Source of the DNA: JAFDVN01 sp964472275
GTDB taxonomy: Bacteria > Acidobacteriota > Holophagae > Holophagales > Holophagaceae
Length of the DNA stretch: 64,000 nt
Direction of reading: 5' to 3'
NCBI GenBank assembly: GCA_964472275.1
Contig: CAYYJN010000006.1
Location: 1-64,000, forward strand
The notes under the pieces are model-generated. The model was not told the DNA's origin, searched no databases, and was given only the letters and a program-made list of their open reading frames with translations. Each line of letters begins with the position of its first letter. Within the stretch, counting starts at the first letter, position 1. The translations under genes and the position numbers were made by a program. Positions 16,952 to 25,624 of this stretch are shown in pieces.

Positions 16952-18067
16952 ATGACCTCCCACTTCGATCGTCCTGGGCCATGGCGGGTGCTGGGGCTCA
17001 TGTCCGGCACCTCCGCCGATGGCGTGGACGCGGCGCTCATCGAAGTGGACCCAGGCGGCTTCGATGGCGGCGCGCCCTTCCTTCGCCTGCTGGGTCACGC
17101 GCACACGCCCTATCCGGCCGACCTCCGCGAGGCGGTCCTCGCGGCGGCGGGCAATCGCCTGGACCCGGCGGCTCTGTGCATCCTTCAGCGAAAGCTCGGC
17201 GACCATCACGCGGAGGCCGCGGCCGCGCTCTGCGCGGACCTTGGGCTCGCCGCCGACCTGGCGAGTCTCCATGGCCAGACCGTTCAGCATCAGCCCGGCG
17301 ATGGCGCCACGCTCCAACTCGCCGACCCCTTCGTACTGGTGGAGCGGCTGCGCTGCCCCGTGGTCTTCGACCTGCGCCGCCGCGACATGGCCCTGGGCGG
17401 CCAGGGCGCGCCGCTGGTGCCGAAGGCCGAGCTATGGCTGCACGGCGCGGACCGGCCTTTCCTCGCGCTGAATCTGGGCGGCATCGCCAATGCGACGATC
17501 TGGGACGGGCACCAACTCCACGCCTGGGATCTAGGGCCGGGCATGAGCCTGCTCGATCTCGCGGCGAAGCGTTGGCTTGGCATGGACTACGATCCCGATG
17601 GCCGCCACGCCTCCGGCGCGGTGGATGAAAGCAAGATCGCAACCTGGCTCCAGCATCCCTACTTCCATCTCGCGCCGCCCAAGTCCACCGGCCGCGAGAT
17701 GTTCGGCGAAGCGTGGCTGGAGGCGGAAGCGCCCGCGCTGGAGCGCCTGCCCATCGCGGATCGGCTCGCCACCCTCACTGCCTTCAGCGCCGCGGCCATC
17801 GCCCACGAACTGCACCGCGTCCGCCTTCCCCTTTCCGGCGGCCTCCTCAGCGGCGGCGGAGCCATGCACGAACGCCTGCGCCGTGAACTCGCGAGCCGCT
17901 CGCCCGCCCTCGCCTGGCGCGTGGACAAGAGCCTGCCGCCCGGAAGCCGCGAAGCCGTGAGCTGGGCCCTCCTCGGCGCCGCCAGCGCCGCCGGATTCCC
18001 CGCCAACTTCCCCCCCGTCACCGGCGCGACGAAAGAAGCCATCCTGGGAGCGTGGGTGTTCCCGTGA
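16952..18067 (+). CDS. anmK: anhydro-N-acetylmuramic acid kinase AnmK
   Basis: AnmK opens the 1,6-anhydro ring of anhMurNAc and phosphorylates it during peptidoglycan recycling. The 371-residue protein has LGLMSGTSADGVDAALIE near the N-terminus, then SLHGQTVQHQP, LNLGGIANATIW and the ATP-binding DLGPGMSLLD. The ATG at 16952 is chosen because conserved sequence starts about ten residues later; the open frame extends upstream only as a shadow of the opposite gene. The stop codon overlaps the next start as GTGA, linking it to a peptide-binding lipoprotein. Confidence 0.93.
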   Translation: MTSHFDRPGPWRVLGLMSGTSADGVDAALIEVDPGGFDGGAPFLRLLGHAHTPYPADLREAVLAAAGNRLDPAALCILQRKLGDHHAEAAAALCADLGLAADLASLHGQTVQHQPGDGATLQLADPFVLVERLRCPVVFDLRRRDMALGGQGAPLVPKAELWLHGADRPFLALNLGGIANATIWDGHQLHAWDLGPGMSLLDLAAKRWLGMDYDPDGRHASGAVDESKIATWLQHPYFHLAPPKSTGREMFGEAWLEAEAPALERLPIADRLATLTAFSAAAIAHELHRVRLPLSGGLLSGGGAMHERLRRELASRSPALAWRVDKSLPPGSREAVSWALLGAASAAGFPANFPPVTGATKEAILGAWVFP

Positions 18068-19569
18068 AAGCGCGGATTGGCTTCGCCGCACTTTGCTTGC
18101 TGCTTTCCTGCCGTCCGCATCCTCGTCCCCACACGGTGGTGATGGCGTGGGAGGCCTTTCCGCTGAGTTTGGATCCGCGGATGGGCAACGATCAGGCGAG
18201 CGAGCGGCTGCTGGCGCTCACGCACCAGGGGCTGCTGCGGCGGGACGCGGAGCTGCGCCTGGTGCCGGATGGATGCCTCGCGTGGCGGTGGGTCACGCCC
18301 TACTCGGAACTCGCCTTCGACTTTCCCGCGCCAGGACATGAGTCGGCCTCATGGTTCCGCTTTCCGGACGGCCGCTTCCTGCGCGCGGAGGACGCGCTCT
18401 GGAGCGTGAAGGCGCTCATGGACGAACGCGTGCGCGGCGCGAAGGCCTCGGTCTTCCAGGCCGAGATCGCCTCCGCGTGGGTGGAGAACTCCGTTCTGCA
18501 CCTGAAGCTAAAGGCGCCGGATCCGGGCTTTCCTTCCAACCTCCTTCGCGGCGGCCTGGGGCTCGTGCCGGAGGGCGCGACCGGGGATGACCCGCCGGGG
18601 ACGGGGCCGTACCGCCTCATCGCCCGCGTGCCGGAGCAGGAGCTGCTGCTCCAAGCCCGGCGCGAGCATCCGGATTTCAACGGTCGAGGCGAGCCTCAGG
18701 ATCTGGATCTGCGGCTCATGCCCGACGCCACGGCGCGGTTGCTGGCGCTGCGCCATGGCAGCGTCCAGCTTTCCCTCAGCAACCTTCCGCCCGATCTCGC
18801 GGCCGCGGCGGGCGCGGGGGTGACGATCCGCACCGTGCGCGGCGCGTCGGAGGAGTATGTGGCCTTCCGTTGCGCCGACCCCGCCCTCAAGGACGCGCGG
18901 GTGCGAAAGGCCCTGAGTCTCGCGTTGGATCGGGAGCTGATGGTCCGAACGCTTCGGAACGGCTGGGCTCGACCCGCCTGGCGCTTCTTCCCGCCCGGCG
19001 ACGGCGAGGCGACGCCGCTTCCCGACATCGCCACCCGACGCGCGGAAGCCACCCGTCTCCTGGATGACGCGGGGGTCACGGGACGACCCCGACTCACGCT
19101 CACGCTGCTCACGACGCCGGAGATCGAAGCCCGCGCCAAGGCTCTCGCCATCCAGGACCAGTGGCGGAAAATCGGCGTGGACCTGCGCCTGGAGACGAAA
19201 GAGTTCGGCGCGCTCTTTTCGGATGTGGTCGCCGGGCGATTCCAGGTGGTGAGCCTGCGCTGGACCGGCGTGACGGATCCGGCGATCCTCCGCCGCATCT
19301 TCCATTCGGCGTCCTTGCCGCCGAACGGCTTCAATCGCGGCCGCTACGCCGATCCGGAAACCGACCGCTTGCTGGACGCGGCGGACCGCGCCGAGCCCTC
19401 CGCGCGGCAAGCTCTGCTGGATCAGGCTCAGGACCGCATCGCGGACCAGGCGCCCTACGCGATGCTCTGGTGGCCGGACCAGATCATCGCCTCGGCCCCC
19501 GGCGTGCAGGTGGACCTCAACGGCGCGGGCGACTTCTCGGCGGTGTGGCGCGATAATCGGGCGCCATGA
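18064..19569 (+). CDS. extracellular solute-binding lipoprotein (SBP_bac_5, peptide type)
   Basis: The 501-residue protein belongs to the DppA/OppA family of substrate-binding proteins of peptide ABC transporters. The N-terminus MKARIGFAALCLLLSC is a lipoprotein signal with Cys as the lipid anchor. Family marks are FPLSLDPRMGNDQASERLLALTHQGL near the N-terminus and DARVRKALSLALDRELMV in the middle. The GTG at 18064 overlaps the anmK stop; a GTG 12 bp earlier is also possible. No permease or ATPase is beside it. Position between anmK and a transglutaminase suggests a cell-wall peptide ligand, but this is inference. Confidence 0.85.
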   Translation: MKARIGFAALCLLLSCRPHPRPHTVVMAWEAFPLSLDPRMGNDQASERLLALTHQGLLRRDAELRLVPDGCLAWRWVTPYSELAFDFPAPGHESASWFRFPDGRFLRAEDALWSVKALMDERVRGAKASVFQAEIASAWVENSVLHLKLKAPDPGFPSNLLRGGLGLVPEGATGDDPPGTGPYRLIARVPEQELLLQARREHPDFNGRGEPQDLDLRLMPDATARLLALRHGSVQLSLSNLPPDLAAAAGAGVTIRTVRGASEEYVAFRCADPALKDARVRKALSLALDRELMVRTLRNGWARPAWRFFPPGDGEATPLPDIATRRAEATRLLDDAGVTGRPRLTLTLLTTPEIEARAKALAIQDQWRKIGVDLRLETKEFGALFSDVVAGRFQVVSLRWTGVTDPAILRRIFHSASLPPNGFNRGRYADPETDRLLDAADRAEPSARQALLDQAQDRIADQAPYAMLWWPDQIIASAPGVQVDLNGAGDFSAVWRDNRAP

Positions 19570-21563
19570 GGCACGCGCGCTGGCTCGACCATCTGCCGCT
19601 CTGGGCGGTCTACGGGGCGGTGGCGCGCACGGGCATCTTCGAGCCCTGGGAGCTGGTCTTCATGGCGCTCCCGCTGGTGGCGGCCCTGGTCGTGGAACGC
19701 CTGCGCGCGGATCTCTCCCGCTGGCGGCTGCCGCTGGAACTGCTGGTGATCGCGTGGCTGGCCTTCGACCTGCTGGCGCACCACGGTTTCTTCGGCCAGT
19801 TGGTGCGCCTGCTCTTCCTGCTCAGCGGCCTGAGGCTCGCGCTGCCGCGCCAGGCGGCCCAGCGGCGGCAACTGCTGCTCATGGGCTTCCTGCTCTTCCT
19901 CACCACCGCCATCAGCAACGCGGACTTCGAATTCTTCGCGTGGACGCTCGCCTGGATGCTCGCCGCCACGCTGGCCTTGCTCCAACTGGCCTGGGAGCCG
20001 CCCGCGTCGCTGCGCCACGGCCCCGCGCCAAGGCCGCCCTTCCGCCTCGTGCCCGCATGGGCTGCGGGGGCGCTCCTGTTGGCCGGCGCCTTCTTCCTGC
20101 TGCTGCCGCGCCTCAACGCCGGGTGGCGGCCCTTCCCCTCCTTCGGCGCCGCCCTCGGCAAGCTGCAGGCTGGACTCAGCGATGAAGTGGATCTCGGCCA
20201 GCGCGGCGCCATCAGCGCCAATCACGAGGTGGTGATGCGCGTGGTGCCGCCCACCGGCCTGGACGCAAACGCCCGCGACGCACTCGCGCGGCGGCTCGCC
20301 TACCTCCGCGGCATGACGCTGGAGCGCGTCCAGGGACAGCGCTGGGAGACGGACGACTACACGCCGACGCCCTTCGTCCACCTGGGTACGCAGGCGGATG
20401 GCGTGGGCGGCGAGTCGGGAACGCCCCTGGAACTCTTCATCAGTCCCACGCCGCGCGGCCTCGTGCCGCTCCCCTACGGCACGCTCTACGCCGGGTCGCC
20501 CTTCGGTCAGCGCTTGCGCCGCGGCGAGGGCGGAAGTTGGCGCCTACCCTTTCCCGTCACCCGTGGCGTGCCCGTGCCGGTCACTCAGGTCGTCCCAGGC
20601 CGCGGACCCGACGACGCGCTCCCCCTCGACGATGACCGCCCCCCCATCGGCCGCCGCCTCGCGCTGCTGCTCGATCTCCAGCCCGCCCACGAGGCCGCGC
20701 GGAAGGCGAGCCTCGCCTGGGCGCCGGGCGTGATGAGCGCGCCCGCGCTCGCGGCGGCGTTGGAGGCGAAACTCCGCACCTTCCGCTACACCCTCGACAA
20801 CCCGTGCGGCACGGCGGCGAATCCGCTGGAGGACTTCCTGGACCGCGCCCAGGCGGGCCACTGCGAATACTTCGCCTCCGCGCTCGCGCTCATGCTGCGC
20901 GCCAGGGGCGTGCCCGCGCGGGTGGTGAACGGCTACCGCCTCGGCGCGTGGGTGCCCGAAGGCGGCTACTGGCTCATCACGCAGGATGAAGCCCATTCCT
21001 GGGTCGAGTATTGGGATGACGCGGCCAAGGTCTGGCGCGTGGGCGATGGCACGCCGCCCTTCGCCGCCGCGACGGATGAAAGCTGGTCCGAGACCTGGAC
21101 GCGGCTCGCCGACGCCGTCTCCTTCAAGTGGGACCGTTATGTGGTGCGCTTCTCAGGCGATGACCAGGCCGCGGGGATCTCTTCCATCCAAGGTCTGGCG
21201 CAGGGCCTCTCCAAAGGCTGGTCCTGGTCCTGGAAGCGGCCCTCGCCGTTGACCCTCGGGCTCCTCGTGTTCGTGGCCGCAGCCTGGGCGGCGTGGCGCT
21301 TCCGTCCCAAGCCGAAGGACGGCGGGCTCACCGAGCCGAAGGGGCTGAAGGCCCTCACGCCCTTGCTGCGCAAGGTGCGCAAGCTCGCGCCGCCCGAACC
21401 CGGCGAAACCGCCCGGGCCTGGCTCCTCCGCCTCGCCAAACTCCGTCCCGACCGGGAAGGCCCGCTGAAAGGGCTCGCCGAGGCCGTGGACCGCGCCCTC
21501 TACGGCGGCGGAGACGATGCGTTGCGCCCCCTCGTGAAAGCCGAAGCGCGAGCCTGGAAATAG
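19566..21563 (+). CDS. TgpA-like membrane transglutaminase (DUF3488/transglutaminase core)
   Basis: The 665-residue protein has five or six membrane spans in the first 180 residues. The periplasmic transglutaminase-like core carries the catalytic Cys in GHCEYFASALALMLR, the His in HSWVEYWDD and the Asp in RVGDGTPP. Another membrane helix (PLTLGLLVFVAAAWAAWRF) and a cytosolic DUF4129-like tail follow. This is the TgpA architecture; TgpA is essential in Pseudomonas, with an uncertain envelope role. It is coupled by ATGA to the lipoprotein gene. TgpA genes often sit beside moxR and DUF58; here a moxR homologue lies 20 kb away. Confidence 0.85.
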   Translation: MRHARWLDHLPLWAVYGAVARTGIFEPWELVFMALPLVAALVVERLRADLSRWRLPLELLVIAWLAFDLLAHHGFFGQLVRLLFLLSGLRLALPRQAAQRRQLLLMGFLLFLTTAISNADFEFFAWTLAWMLAATLALLQLAWEPPASLRHGPAPRPPFRLVPAWAAGALLLAGAFFLLLPRLNAGWRPFPSFGAALGKLQAGLSDEVDLGQRGAISANHEVVMRVVPPTGLDANARDALARRLAYLRGMTLERVQGQRWETDDYTPTPFVHLGTQADGVGGESGTPLELFISPTPRGLVPLPYGTLYAGSPFGQRLRRGEGGSWRLPFPVTRGVPVPVTQVVPGRGPDDALPLDDDRPPIGRRLALLLDLQPAHEAARKASLAWAPGVMSAPALAAALEAKLRTFRYTLDNPCGTAANPLEDFLDRAQAGHCEYFASALALMLRARGVPARVVNGYRLGAWVPEGGYWLITQDEAHSWVEYWDDAAKVWRVGDGTPPFAAATDESWSETWTRLADAVSFKWDRYVVRFSGDDQAAGISSIQGLAQGLSKGWSWSWKRPSPLTLGLLVFVAAAWAAWRFRPKPKDGGLTEPKGLKALTPLLRKVRKLAPPEPGETARAWLLRLAKLRPDREGPLKGLAEAVDRALYGGGDDALRPLVKAEARAWK

Positions 21564-21568
21564 AAACA

Positions 21569-21682
21569 GGCTGGAGGCTGGAGACCGGAGGCTGGAGGTG
21601 TTGGAGCGGCCTTCGGCCGCGCCTTAAAAACGAACGGCGCCCATGGGGCGCCGCACGAAAGAGACCTCCAGTCTCCAGCCTG
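21569..21682. repeat. heptad-repeat palindrome (GGCTGGA type) around a terminator
   Basis: The left arm has four consecutive heptads, GGCTGGA, GGCTGGA, GACCGGA, GGCTGGA (21569-21596). The right arm, ACCTCCAGTCTCCAGCCTG at 21664-21682, is the complement of about two and a half units. The terminator of the minus-strand thioredoxin gene is nested in the loop. The unit is the same as at 1088-1151 and 23165-23192. Confidence 0.8.
21625..21653 (-). terminator. intrinsic terminator of the thioredoxin-like pair
   Basis: On the minus strand an 8-bp GC stem (CGGCGCCC / GGGCGCCG, 21635-21642 with 21646-21653) with a 3-nt loop is followed by TTCGTTTTT. It lies 35 bp past the stop at 21688. Confidence 0.8.
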
Positions 21683-21687
21683 AAACC

Positions 21688-22116
21688 TCAATCCATCTTG
21701 CTGGTGTCCAGGGTGCCATCCAGGAACTGGGTGAACTCCTTGGGCGGGAGGTAGCTGGCGAGGGAACGGACGGTGTTGCCGTTCTCGTCGAGGATGTAGA
21801 GGCTCGGGAAGCCCTTCACGGCGAACTGCTTTTCGAGCGCCTTGTCCTCGGTGGGGGTACCGTCCTTGAGCTGGGTGCGGACGGAAAGCGGCACGAAATT
21901 CCGCAGCGCGGCCTGGGCTTCCGGCGTGGGGAAGGTCTCGTTGCGCATCTTCGTGCACCAGCCGCACCAGTCGGTGTAGATGTCCATGAAGATCTGCTTG
22001 TGCTCCTTCTTGGCGCGGGCCTTGGCGGCTTCCAGGTTGTGCTCCCAGGAGATGGGGCCTTGAGCGAAAGCCGGAAGGGCGGCGAAAACGAGAGCGGCGG
22101 GGATGAGGCGCTTCAT
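21688..22116 (-). CDS. exported thioredoxin-like protein (WCGWC)
   Basis: The 142-residue protein has a signal peptide (MKRLIPAALVFAALPAFAQ). The thioredoxin fold resembles the thioredoxin_7/DUF255 group: FMDIYTDWCGWCTKM has a CGWC active site, and GFPSLYILDENGN contains the cis-Pro loop. Such proteins act as periplasmic thiol oxidoreductases. It follows a close paralogue with CPPC by 20 bp in the same direction, so the pair probably arose by duplication and then diverged in redox motif. Confidence 0.85.
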   Translation of the reverse strand: MKRLIPAALVFAALPAFAQGPISWEHNLEAAKARAKKEHKQIFMDIYTDWCGWCTKMRNETFPTPEAQAALRNFVPLSVRTQLKDGTPTEDKALEKQFAVKGFPSLYILDENGNTVRSLASYLPPKEFTQFLDGTLDTSKMD

Positions 22117-22136
22117 GCGTGGCTCCTGAGGGCGAG

Positions 22137-22547
22137 CTATTCGCCCGAAATGAACTTGACGAGACCGGCGGTGTCGAGCGCGCCGGTGTGGCGGCGGATC
22201 ACCTTCCCATCCTCATCGAGGAGGACGAGGGTGGGATAGGCCTGGGTGCCGTACTTCTGATCCACGGCGACCCCGGCGGGAACGGGGGTGCGGTCCTTCT
22301 TCTCCACCAGCACGGAGGCGGCGACCACCTTGCGGAGCGCGGCCTGGGCCTGGGGCGTGGGGAAGACATCCTTCCGCATGCGCTGGCAGGGCGGGCACCA
22401 CTCGGCCCAGATGTCCACGAAGACCCGGCGGTGGGTGGCCTTGGCCTCCTTCAACGCGCCGTCCAGGTTCTCGTGCCAGGAAATGCCCTGACCGAGCATC
22501 GGCAAGGCGGCGGAGAGCAGGGCGGCGGCTAGGGGAAGGCGTTTCAT
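22137..22547 (-). CDS. exported thioredoxin-like protein (CPPC)
   Basis: The 136-residue product is a paralogue of the next gene downstream. It shares the layout of signal peptide, ISWHENLDGALKEAK helix and VFVDIWAEWCPPCQRMR active site. CPPC replaces CGWC, which should change its redox potential. The cis-Pro loop is AYPTLVLLDEDGK. The ATG at 22547 has GAGG five bases upstream; a GTG two codons earlier is less likely. Partner substrates are unknown. Confidence 0.85.
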   Translation of the reverse strand: MKRLPLAAALLSAALPMLGQGISWHENLDGALKEAKATHRRVFVDIWAEWCPPCQRMRKDVFPTPQAQAALRKVVAASVLVEKKDRTPVPAGVAVDQKYGTQAYPTLVLLDEDGKVIRRHTGALDTAGLVKFISGE

Positions 22548-22691
22548 GGGCACCTCGTCTCCGGAATGGGATGCTCCGGATGGAAGCCTCGTTCCACGAT
22601 ACTCCCCTCCCGGCTAATCCGCTTCCGCGCAAGGCCGTAATCCATTCCAGACCCGGCAGCCGCAGAACCCGGCAACCCAAAGGAGCATTTC

Positions 22692-23033
22692 ATGCGCGCC
22701 CTCATCGCCCCGCTGGCGCTCGCCGCCAGCCTCGCCCTCCCCCTGTCCGCCCAAGGCGCCACGCGCTATATCAAGGTGGACATCGTGTCCCAGGACGGCC
22801 ACGGCCGCCATAAGGGCAACGGCCCCACCGAAGTCCACATGCGCACGCCGCTCAGCCTGGCCACCAGCATCCTCGAGTGCGCCCAGGACAGCGAGATCCG
22901 CGTGAACGGCAAGGACAGCAAGCCCCTCAAGGCCGACCAGCTCGTGAAGATGCTCCAGGATTCCAAGCCCGGCGACCTGCTGCTGGAAATCACCACCAAC
23001 GACGGCGACCACATCACGGTGAAGGTGGAATAG
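22692..23033 (+). CDS. small exported protein of unknown function
   Basis: I do not recognise this 113-residue protein. It has a signal peptide (MRALIAPLALAASLALPLSAQG), then about 90 mostly polar residues predicted to be mixed alpha and beta, including SIRVNGKD-like and LLLEITTNDGDHITVKVE segments. A good ribosome site, AAAGGAG, precedes the ATG. It is divergent from the thioredoxin pair and followed by a strong UUCG-loop terminator, so it is a monocistronic, well-defined gene. Confidence 0.7.
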   Translation: MRALIAPLALAASLALPLSAQGATRYIKVDIVSQDGHGRHKGNGPTEVHMRTPLSLATSILECAQDSEIRVNGKDSKPLKADQLVKMLQDSKPGDLLLEITTNDGDHITVKVE

Positions 23034-23038
23034 GTTCT

Positions 23039-23194
23039 CAGGCTGGAGACTGACCCTAGATCCAAGGCGACGCATGCGTCGGCTTGGGGAGACCTCTCTG
23101 GCGCGGCGCCCTTCGGGGCGCCGTGCTTTTTTAAGGGCGCGGCTGAAGGCCGCACAAAAAAACCTCCAGCCTCCAGCCTCCAGCCCCTAGCCTG
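23039..23194. repeat. composite palindromic region with GGCTGGA heptads
   Basis: A short left arm (CAGGCTGGAGACTG, 23039-23052) pairs with a right array of four heptads, TCCAGCC three times then CCTAGCC (23165-23192). Between them are a separate near-perfect 26-bp palindrome (23062-23087, centred on GCATGC) and a terminator. The array ends six bases before the ybgC start. Confidence 0.75.
23104..23132 (+). terminator. intrinsic terminator with UUCG tetraloop
   Basis: An 8-bp stem CGGCGCCC / GGGCGCCG closed by TTCG is followed by TGCTTTTTT. It ends the transcript of the small exported-protein gene 70 bp upstream. Confidence 0.88.
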
Positions 23195-23199
23195 AAAAA

Positions 23200-23604
23200 A
23201 TGGAATCCCTCACCGAGATCCGGGTCCGCTACGCCGAGACGGATGCCATGGGCATCGTCCACCACAGCCACTACATCGTCTGGGTGGAGCTGGGGCGCTC
23301 GGACTTCCTGCGGCGGCTCGGGATGAGCTACGCGGAGTGGGAGGCGATGGGCGTGAAGCTCCCCGTGAACGGCATCGCGCTCACCTACCGCGCGCCCGCG
23401 CGTTACGACGAGCTGGTGCAGGTGCGGACGAGGCTCGCATCCGCCACGCGACGCCAAGCGGTGTTCGCCTACCGCATCGAGCGGGATGGCCTCCTCCTCG
23501 CCGAGGGCGAGAGTCGGCATCTGGTGGCGGGGAACGATGGCCGCGCCGCCACCCTGCCCGATCACTTGTTGGAGCTCCTGCGGAGTTCGCTCACCCCAGC
23601 TTGA
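23200..23604 (+). CDS. YbgC-type acyl-CoA thioesterase (4HBT hot-dog fold)
   Basis: The 134-residue protein is a hot-dog thioesterase. The opening IRVRYAETDAMGIVHHSHYIVWVELGR contains the catalytic Asp and the family line YxETDxxGxVHHxxY. YbgC enzymes hydrolyse acyl-CoA thioesters and are linked to Tol-Pal or lipid metabolism. No Tol-Pal genes are adjacent. The 3' end overlaps the convergent GAF-like gene by 14 bp, so the two mRNAs share complementary tails. Confidence 0.88.
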   Translation: MESLTEIRVRYAETDAMGIVHHSHYIVWVELGRSDFLRRLGMSYAEWEAMGVKLPVNGIALTYRAPARYDELVQVRTRLASATRRQAVFAYRIERDGLLLAEGESRHLVAGNDGRAATLPDHLLELLRSSLTPA

Positions 23605-24223
23605 GGGAGCGCCGAGGATCGGTCTTGAGGGCGAGGGCCAGCGCGGCGCCGACGGTTTCCATCACTTCCCGCCGCGAGGCCGAGAAGGCGTCTTTGGGAA
23701 AGGCCTGGAAGCTCAGCACGCCGAAGGGGCGATCGGGCCAACCCGCGCCGACGCCGAGGGGAACGCCGAACCAGCTTTCGGGGATGAGCCCGGTGATGCG
23801 TTCGGCGTCCGTGAGCGCGACGCCCGCTTCCTCCTGCAAGCGCAGTTCGGGAAAGTAGAGCGGCTCCTTGGCCCGGAGCACGCGCGTGGTGAGCCCCCCG
23901 AATTGGCTGAACACGCGCGTCGCCACCATGCGCGCCTTGCCGCCTTCGCAGTAGAGCGGAAAGTCCAAGGCGTCGTGGTCGTAATCCACCAGCGCGAGGT
24001 AGAAGGTGGCGAGGCCCATGCAGGCTTCGCACCCGCTGCGGATGCTTTCGGCCAGGGCCTTCGGCTCAAGGCCGGGCTTGAGGGTGGCGAGGATCTCCAA
24101 GGTGAGGCCGCGATCCGCGTCCCGCTCCTTGAGCGCGAGCGCCAAGGTGTCCCGCTCGGTGGACGCCCTCGGGCGGATTGCCGCCGGAACCCGCTCCGCG
24201 CGCTTGAACCCCCCGAAGAGCAT
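23591..24223 (-). CDS. GAF-like sensor protein, tandem paralogue 1
   Basis: This 210-residue protein is one of three tandem paralogues. The segment FYLALVDYDHDALDFPLYCEGG and the later FGVLSFQAFPKDAFSASR follow GAF-domain patterns seen in sensor histidine kinases (strand, then fPxyxegG). The C-terminal helix ALALALKTDP is shared by all three. No output domain is attached. Cys residues near CEACMG are present only in this copy. It may be a stand-alone ligand-binding or redox-sensing GAF protein; the ligand is unknown. Confidence 0.6.
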   Translation of the reverse strand: MLFGGFKRAERVPAAIRPRASTERDTLALALKERDADRGLTLEILATLKPGLEPKALAESIRSGCEACMGLATFYLALVDYDHDALDFPLYCEGGKARMVATRVFSQFGGLTTRVLRAKEPLYFPELRLQEEAGVALTDAERITGLIPESWFGVPLGVGAGWPDRPFGVLSFQAFPKDAFSASRREVMETVGAALALALKTDPRRSLKLG

Positions 24224-24232
24224 CCGCGCCTC

Positions 24233-24865
24233 CTAGGAAGGTTGAGGAACAGCCTTGAGGGCGAAGGCCAGCACTTCGCCGAGCGCTTCCATGAGCCGCA
24301 GCCGCGAGGCTGGGAAGGCATCCGGTTGAAAGCTCTGGAAGCTCACGACGCCGAAGGGGCGCTCGCCCCAGGCGGGATGCGCGCCGAGGGGCACCCCGTG
24401 CCAGCTTTGGGGCACGAGGCCGCTGTCCTGCTCGGCCTGGGAAAGCACGACGCCATAGGTCCGGCCTTCCGCCAGCGTCTTCAAGTAAAGGGGGCGCTTC
24501 AGCTTCAGCGTTTCGCCCGTGAGTCCCGGCGAGCCGGACAGGCTTCGGTCGGCCTGAGTCCGGTTCCGCCCGCCCTCGTAGTAGTAGGGAAAGTGGAGCG
24601 TGTCCTTCTCCCAATCGGCCAGCGCGAGGAAGAAGGACGCGAGACCGAGGGGACGCTGGCATAGGCCGAACAGCGCCGCGGCCAGCGCCTCGGGCGGCAT
24701 CCCAGGTTGCAGGACGCGCAACGCGCCGGTCAGCAGGGCGCGGTCCTCGTCCACATGCCGGATCAGCTCCTTCAGATCCTCGACTTGAGCCTTCTCGCGG
24801 TCCTCCGCCGCTCGCGCCGACACGGGTGAAGGCGATTTGGGGGCTTCGGAGGCGAAGAGGTTCAC
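24233..24865 (-). CDS. GAF-like sensor protein, tandem paralogue 2
   Basis: This is the second of three paralogues. Shared blocks include LIRHVDEDRALL, GLASFFLALADWEKDTLHFP, LVPQSWHGVPLG and FGVVSFQSFQPDAFPASR. I chose the GTG at 24865, which gives 210 residues and an LF motif at the N-terminus like the other copies (MNLFAS versus MLFGGF and MGLFNF). A GTG at 24934, four bases after the upstream stop, is the alternative. It lies 9 bp upstream of paralogue 1. Confidence 0.55.
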   Translation of the reverse strand: MNLFASEAPKSPSPVSARAAEDREKAQVEDLKELIRHVDEDRALLTGALRVLQPGMPPEALAAALFGLCQRPLGLASFFLALADWEKDTLHFPYYYEGGRNRTQADRSLSGSPGLTGETLKLKRPLYLKTLAEGRTYGVVLSQAEQDSGLVPQSWHGVPLGAHPAWGERPFGVVSFQSFQPDAFPASRLRLMEALGEVLAFALKAVPQPS

Positions 24866-24938
24866 GCGAGGTTCCGAGCGGGGTTGGGTCCGCCCCAAGG
24901 TGGGGCGGCGCGCCTCGAAAGCAACCCTCCCCACCCGG

Positions 24939-25589
24939 TCATGGGCTGGCCTTCAGCGCGAGCGCCAGGATCGCCGCGCTGGCGTCCATCAGCCGCCGCC
25001 TGGATTCAGAGAAGGCATCCGGGTGGAAGCTCTGGAAACTGAGGAGCCCGAAGGCCTGGCCGGATCGCCCTGTCCCCAGGCCCAGAGGAATGCCGTACCA
25101 GCTTTGCGGGACCAACCCGCTGATGCGCTCCGCTTCGGAGAAGATCGCGCCCGCGTCCCGCGCCTCCTCCAGCGTGCGGATGTAAAGCGGCGCCCGCGCG
25201 CGCACGGCCTTGCCGGTGAGGCCGCCGCCCTCCTCGCCAGAAAAGGCGCGCTCCGGCTGGTTCCGAAGCCTGCCGCCCTCGTGATAGATGGGGAACCGGA
25301 TCCGGTCCTGGTCCCAGTCAATGAGCGCGAGGAAGAGCGACGCGAGGCCCAGGGGCTTGAAGCAGATGTCTAGCAGTACCTCCCCGGCGGCCTTGGGTTC
25401 CAATCCCGGCTTCAGTTCCAGCGCCACGCGCATGAGCAGCAGGCGGTCCTCATCCAGGTGGCGGACCAGCTCATCCAGCGCCTCCAGTTGCCCGGCCTTC
25501 TGGGCCACCGCGACCTCGGCGAGGTGGACCCGCTGCGCGAGCTCCACCGGCGTTTCGCCTTTGGGCTTCCCGAAATTGAAGAGCCCCAT
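24939..25589 (-). CDS. GAF-like sensor protein, tandem paralogue 3
   Basis: The 216-residue product is the first-transcribed of the three paralogues. It has LVRHLDEDRLLLMRVALELKPG, GLASLFLALIDWDQDRIRFP, LVPQSWYGIPLG and FGLLSFQSFHPDAFSESR. The three copies keep the region of a GAF fold but differ most in the first 30 residues and in the loop after the GGR turn. The gene is divergent from cysS, with about 35 bp between starts. Confidence 0.6.
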   Translation of the reverse strand: MGLFNFGKPKGETPVELAQRVHLAEVAVAQKAGQLEALDELVRHLDEDRLLLMRVALELKPGLEPKAAGEVLLDICFKPLGLASLFLALIDWDQDRIRFPIYHEGGRLRNQPERAFSGEEGGGLTGKAVRARAPLYIRTLEEARDAGAIFSEAERISGLVPQSWYGIPLGLGTGRSGQAFGLLSFQSFHPDAFSESRRRLMDASAAILALALKASP

Positions 25590-25624
25590 GGGGCCTCCCC
25601 GGCGGTTTGTGGTGAGATGGATGG

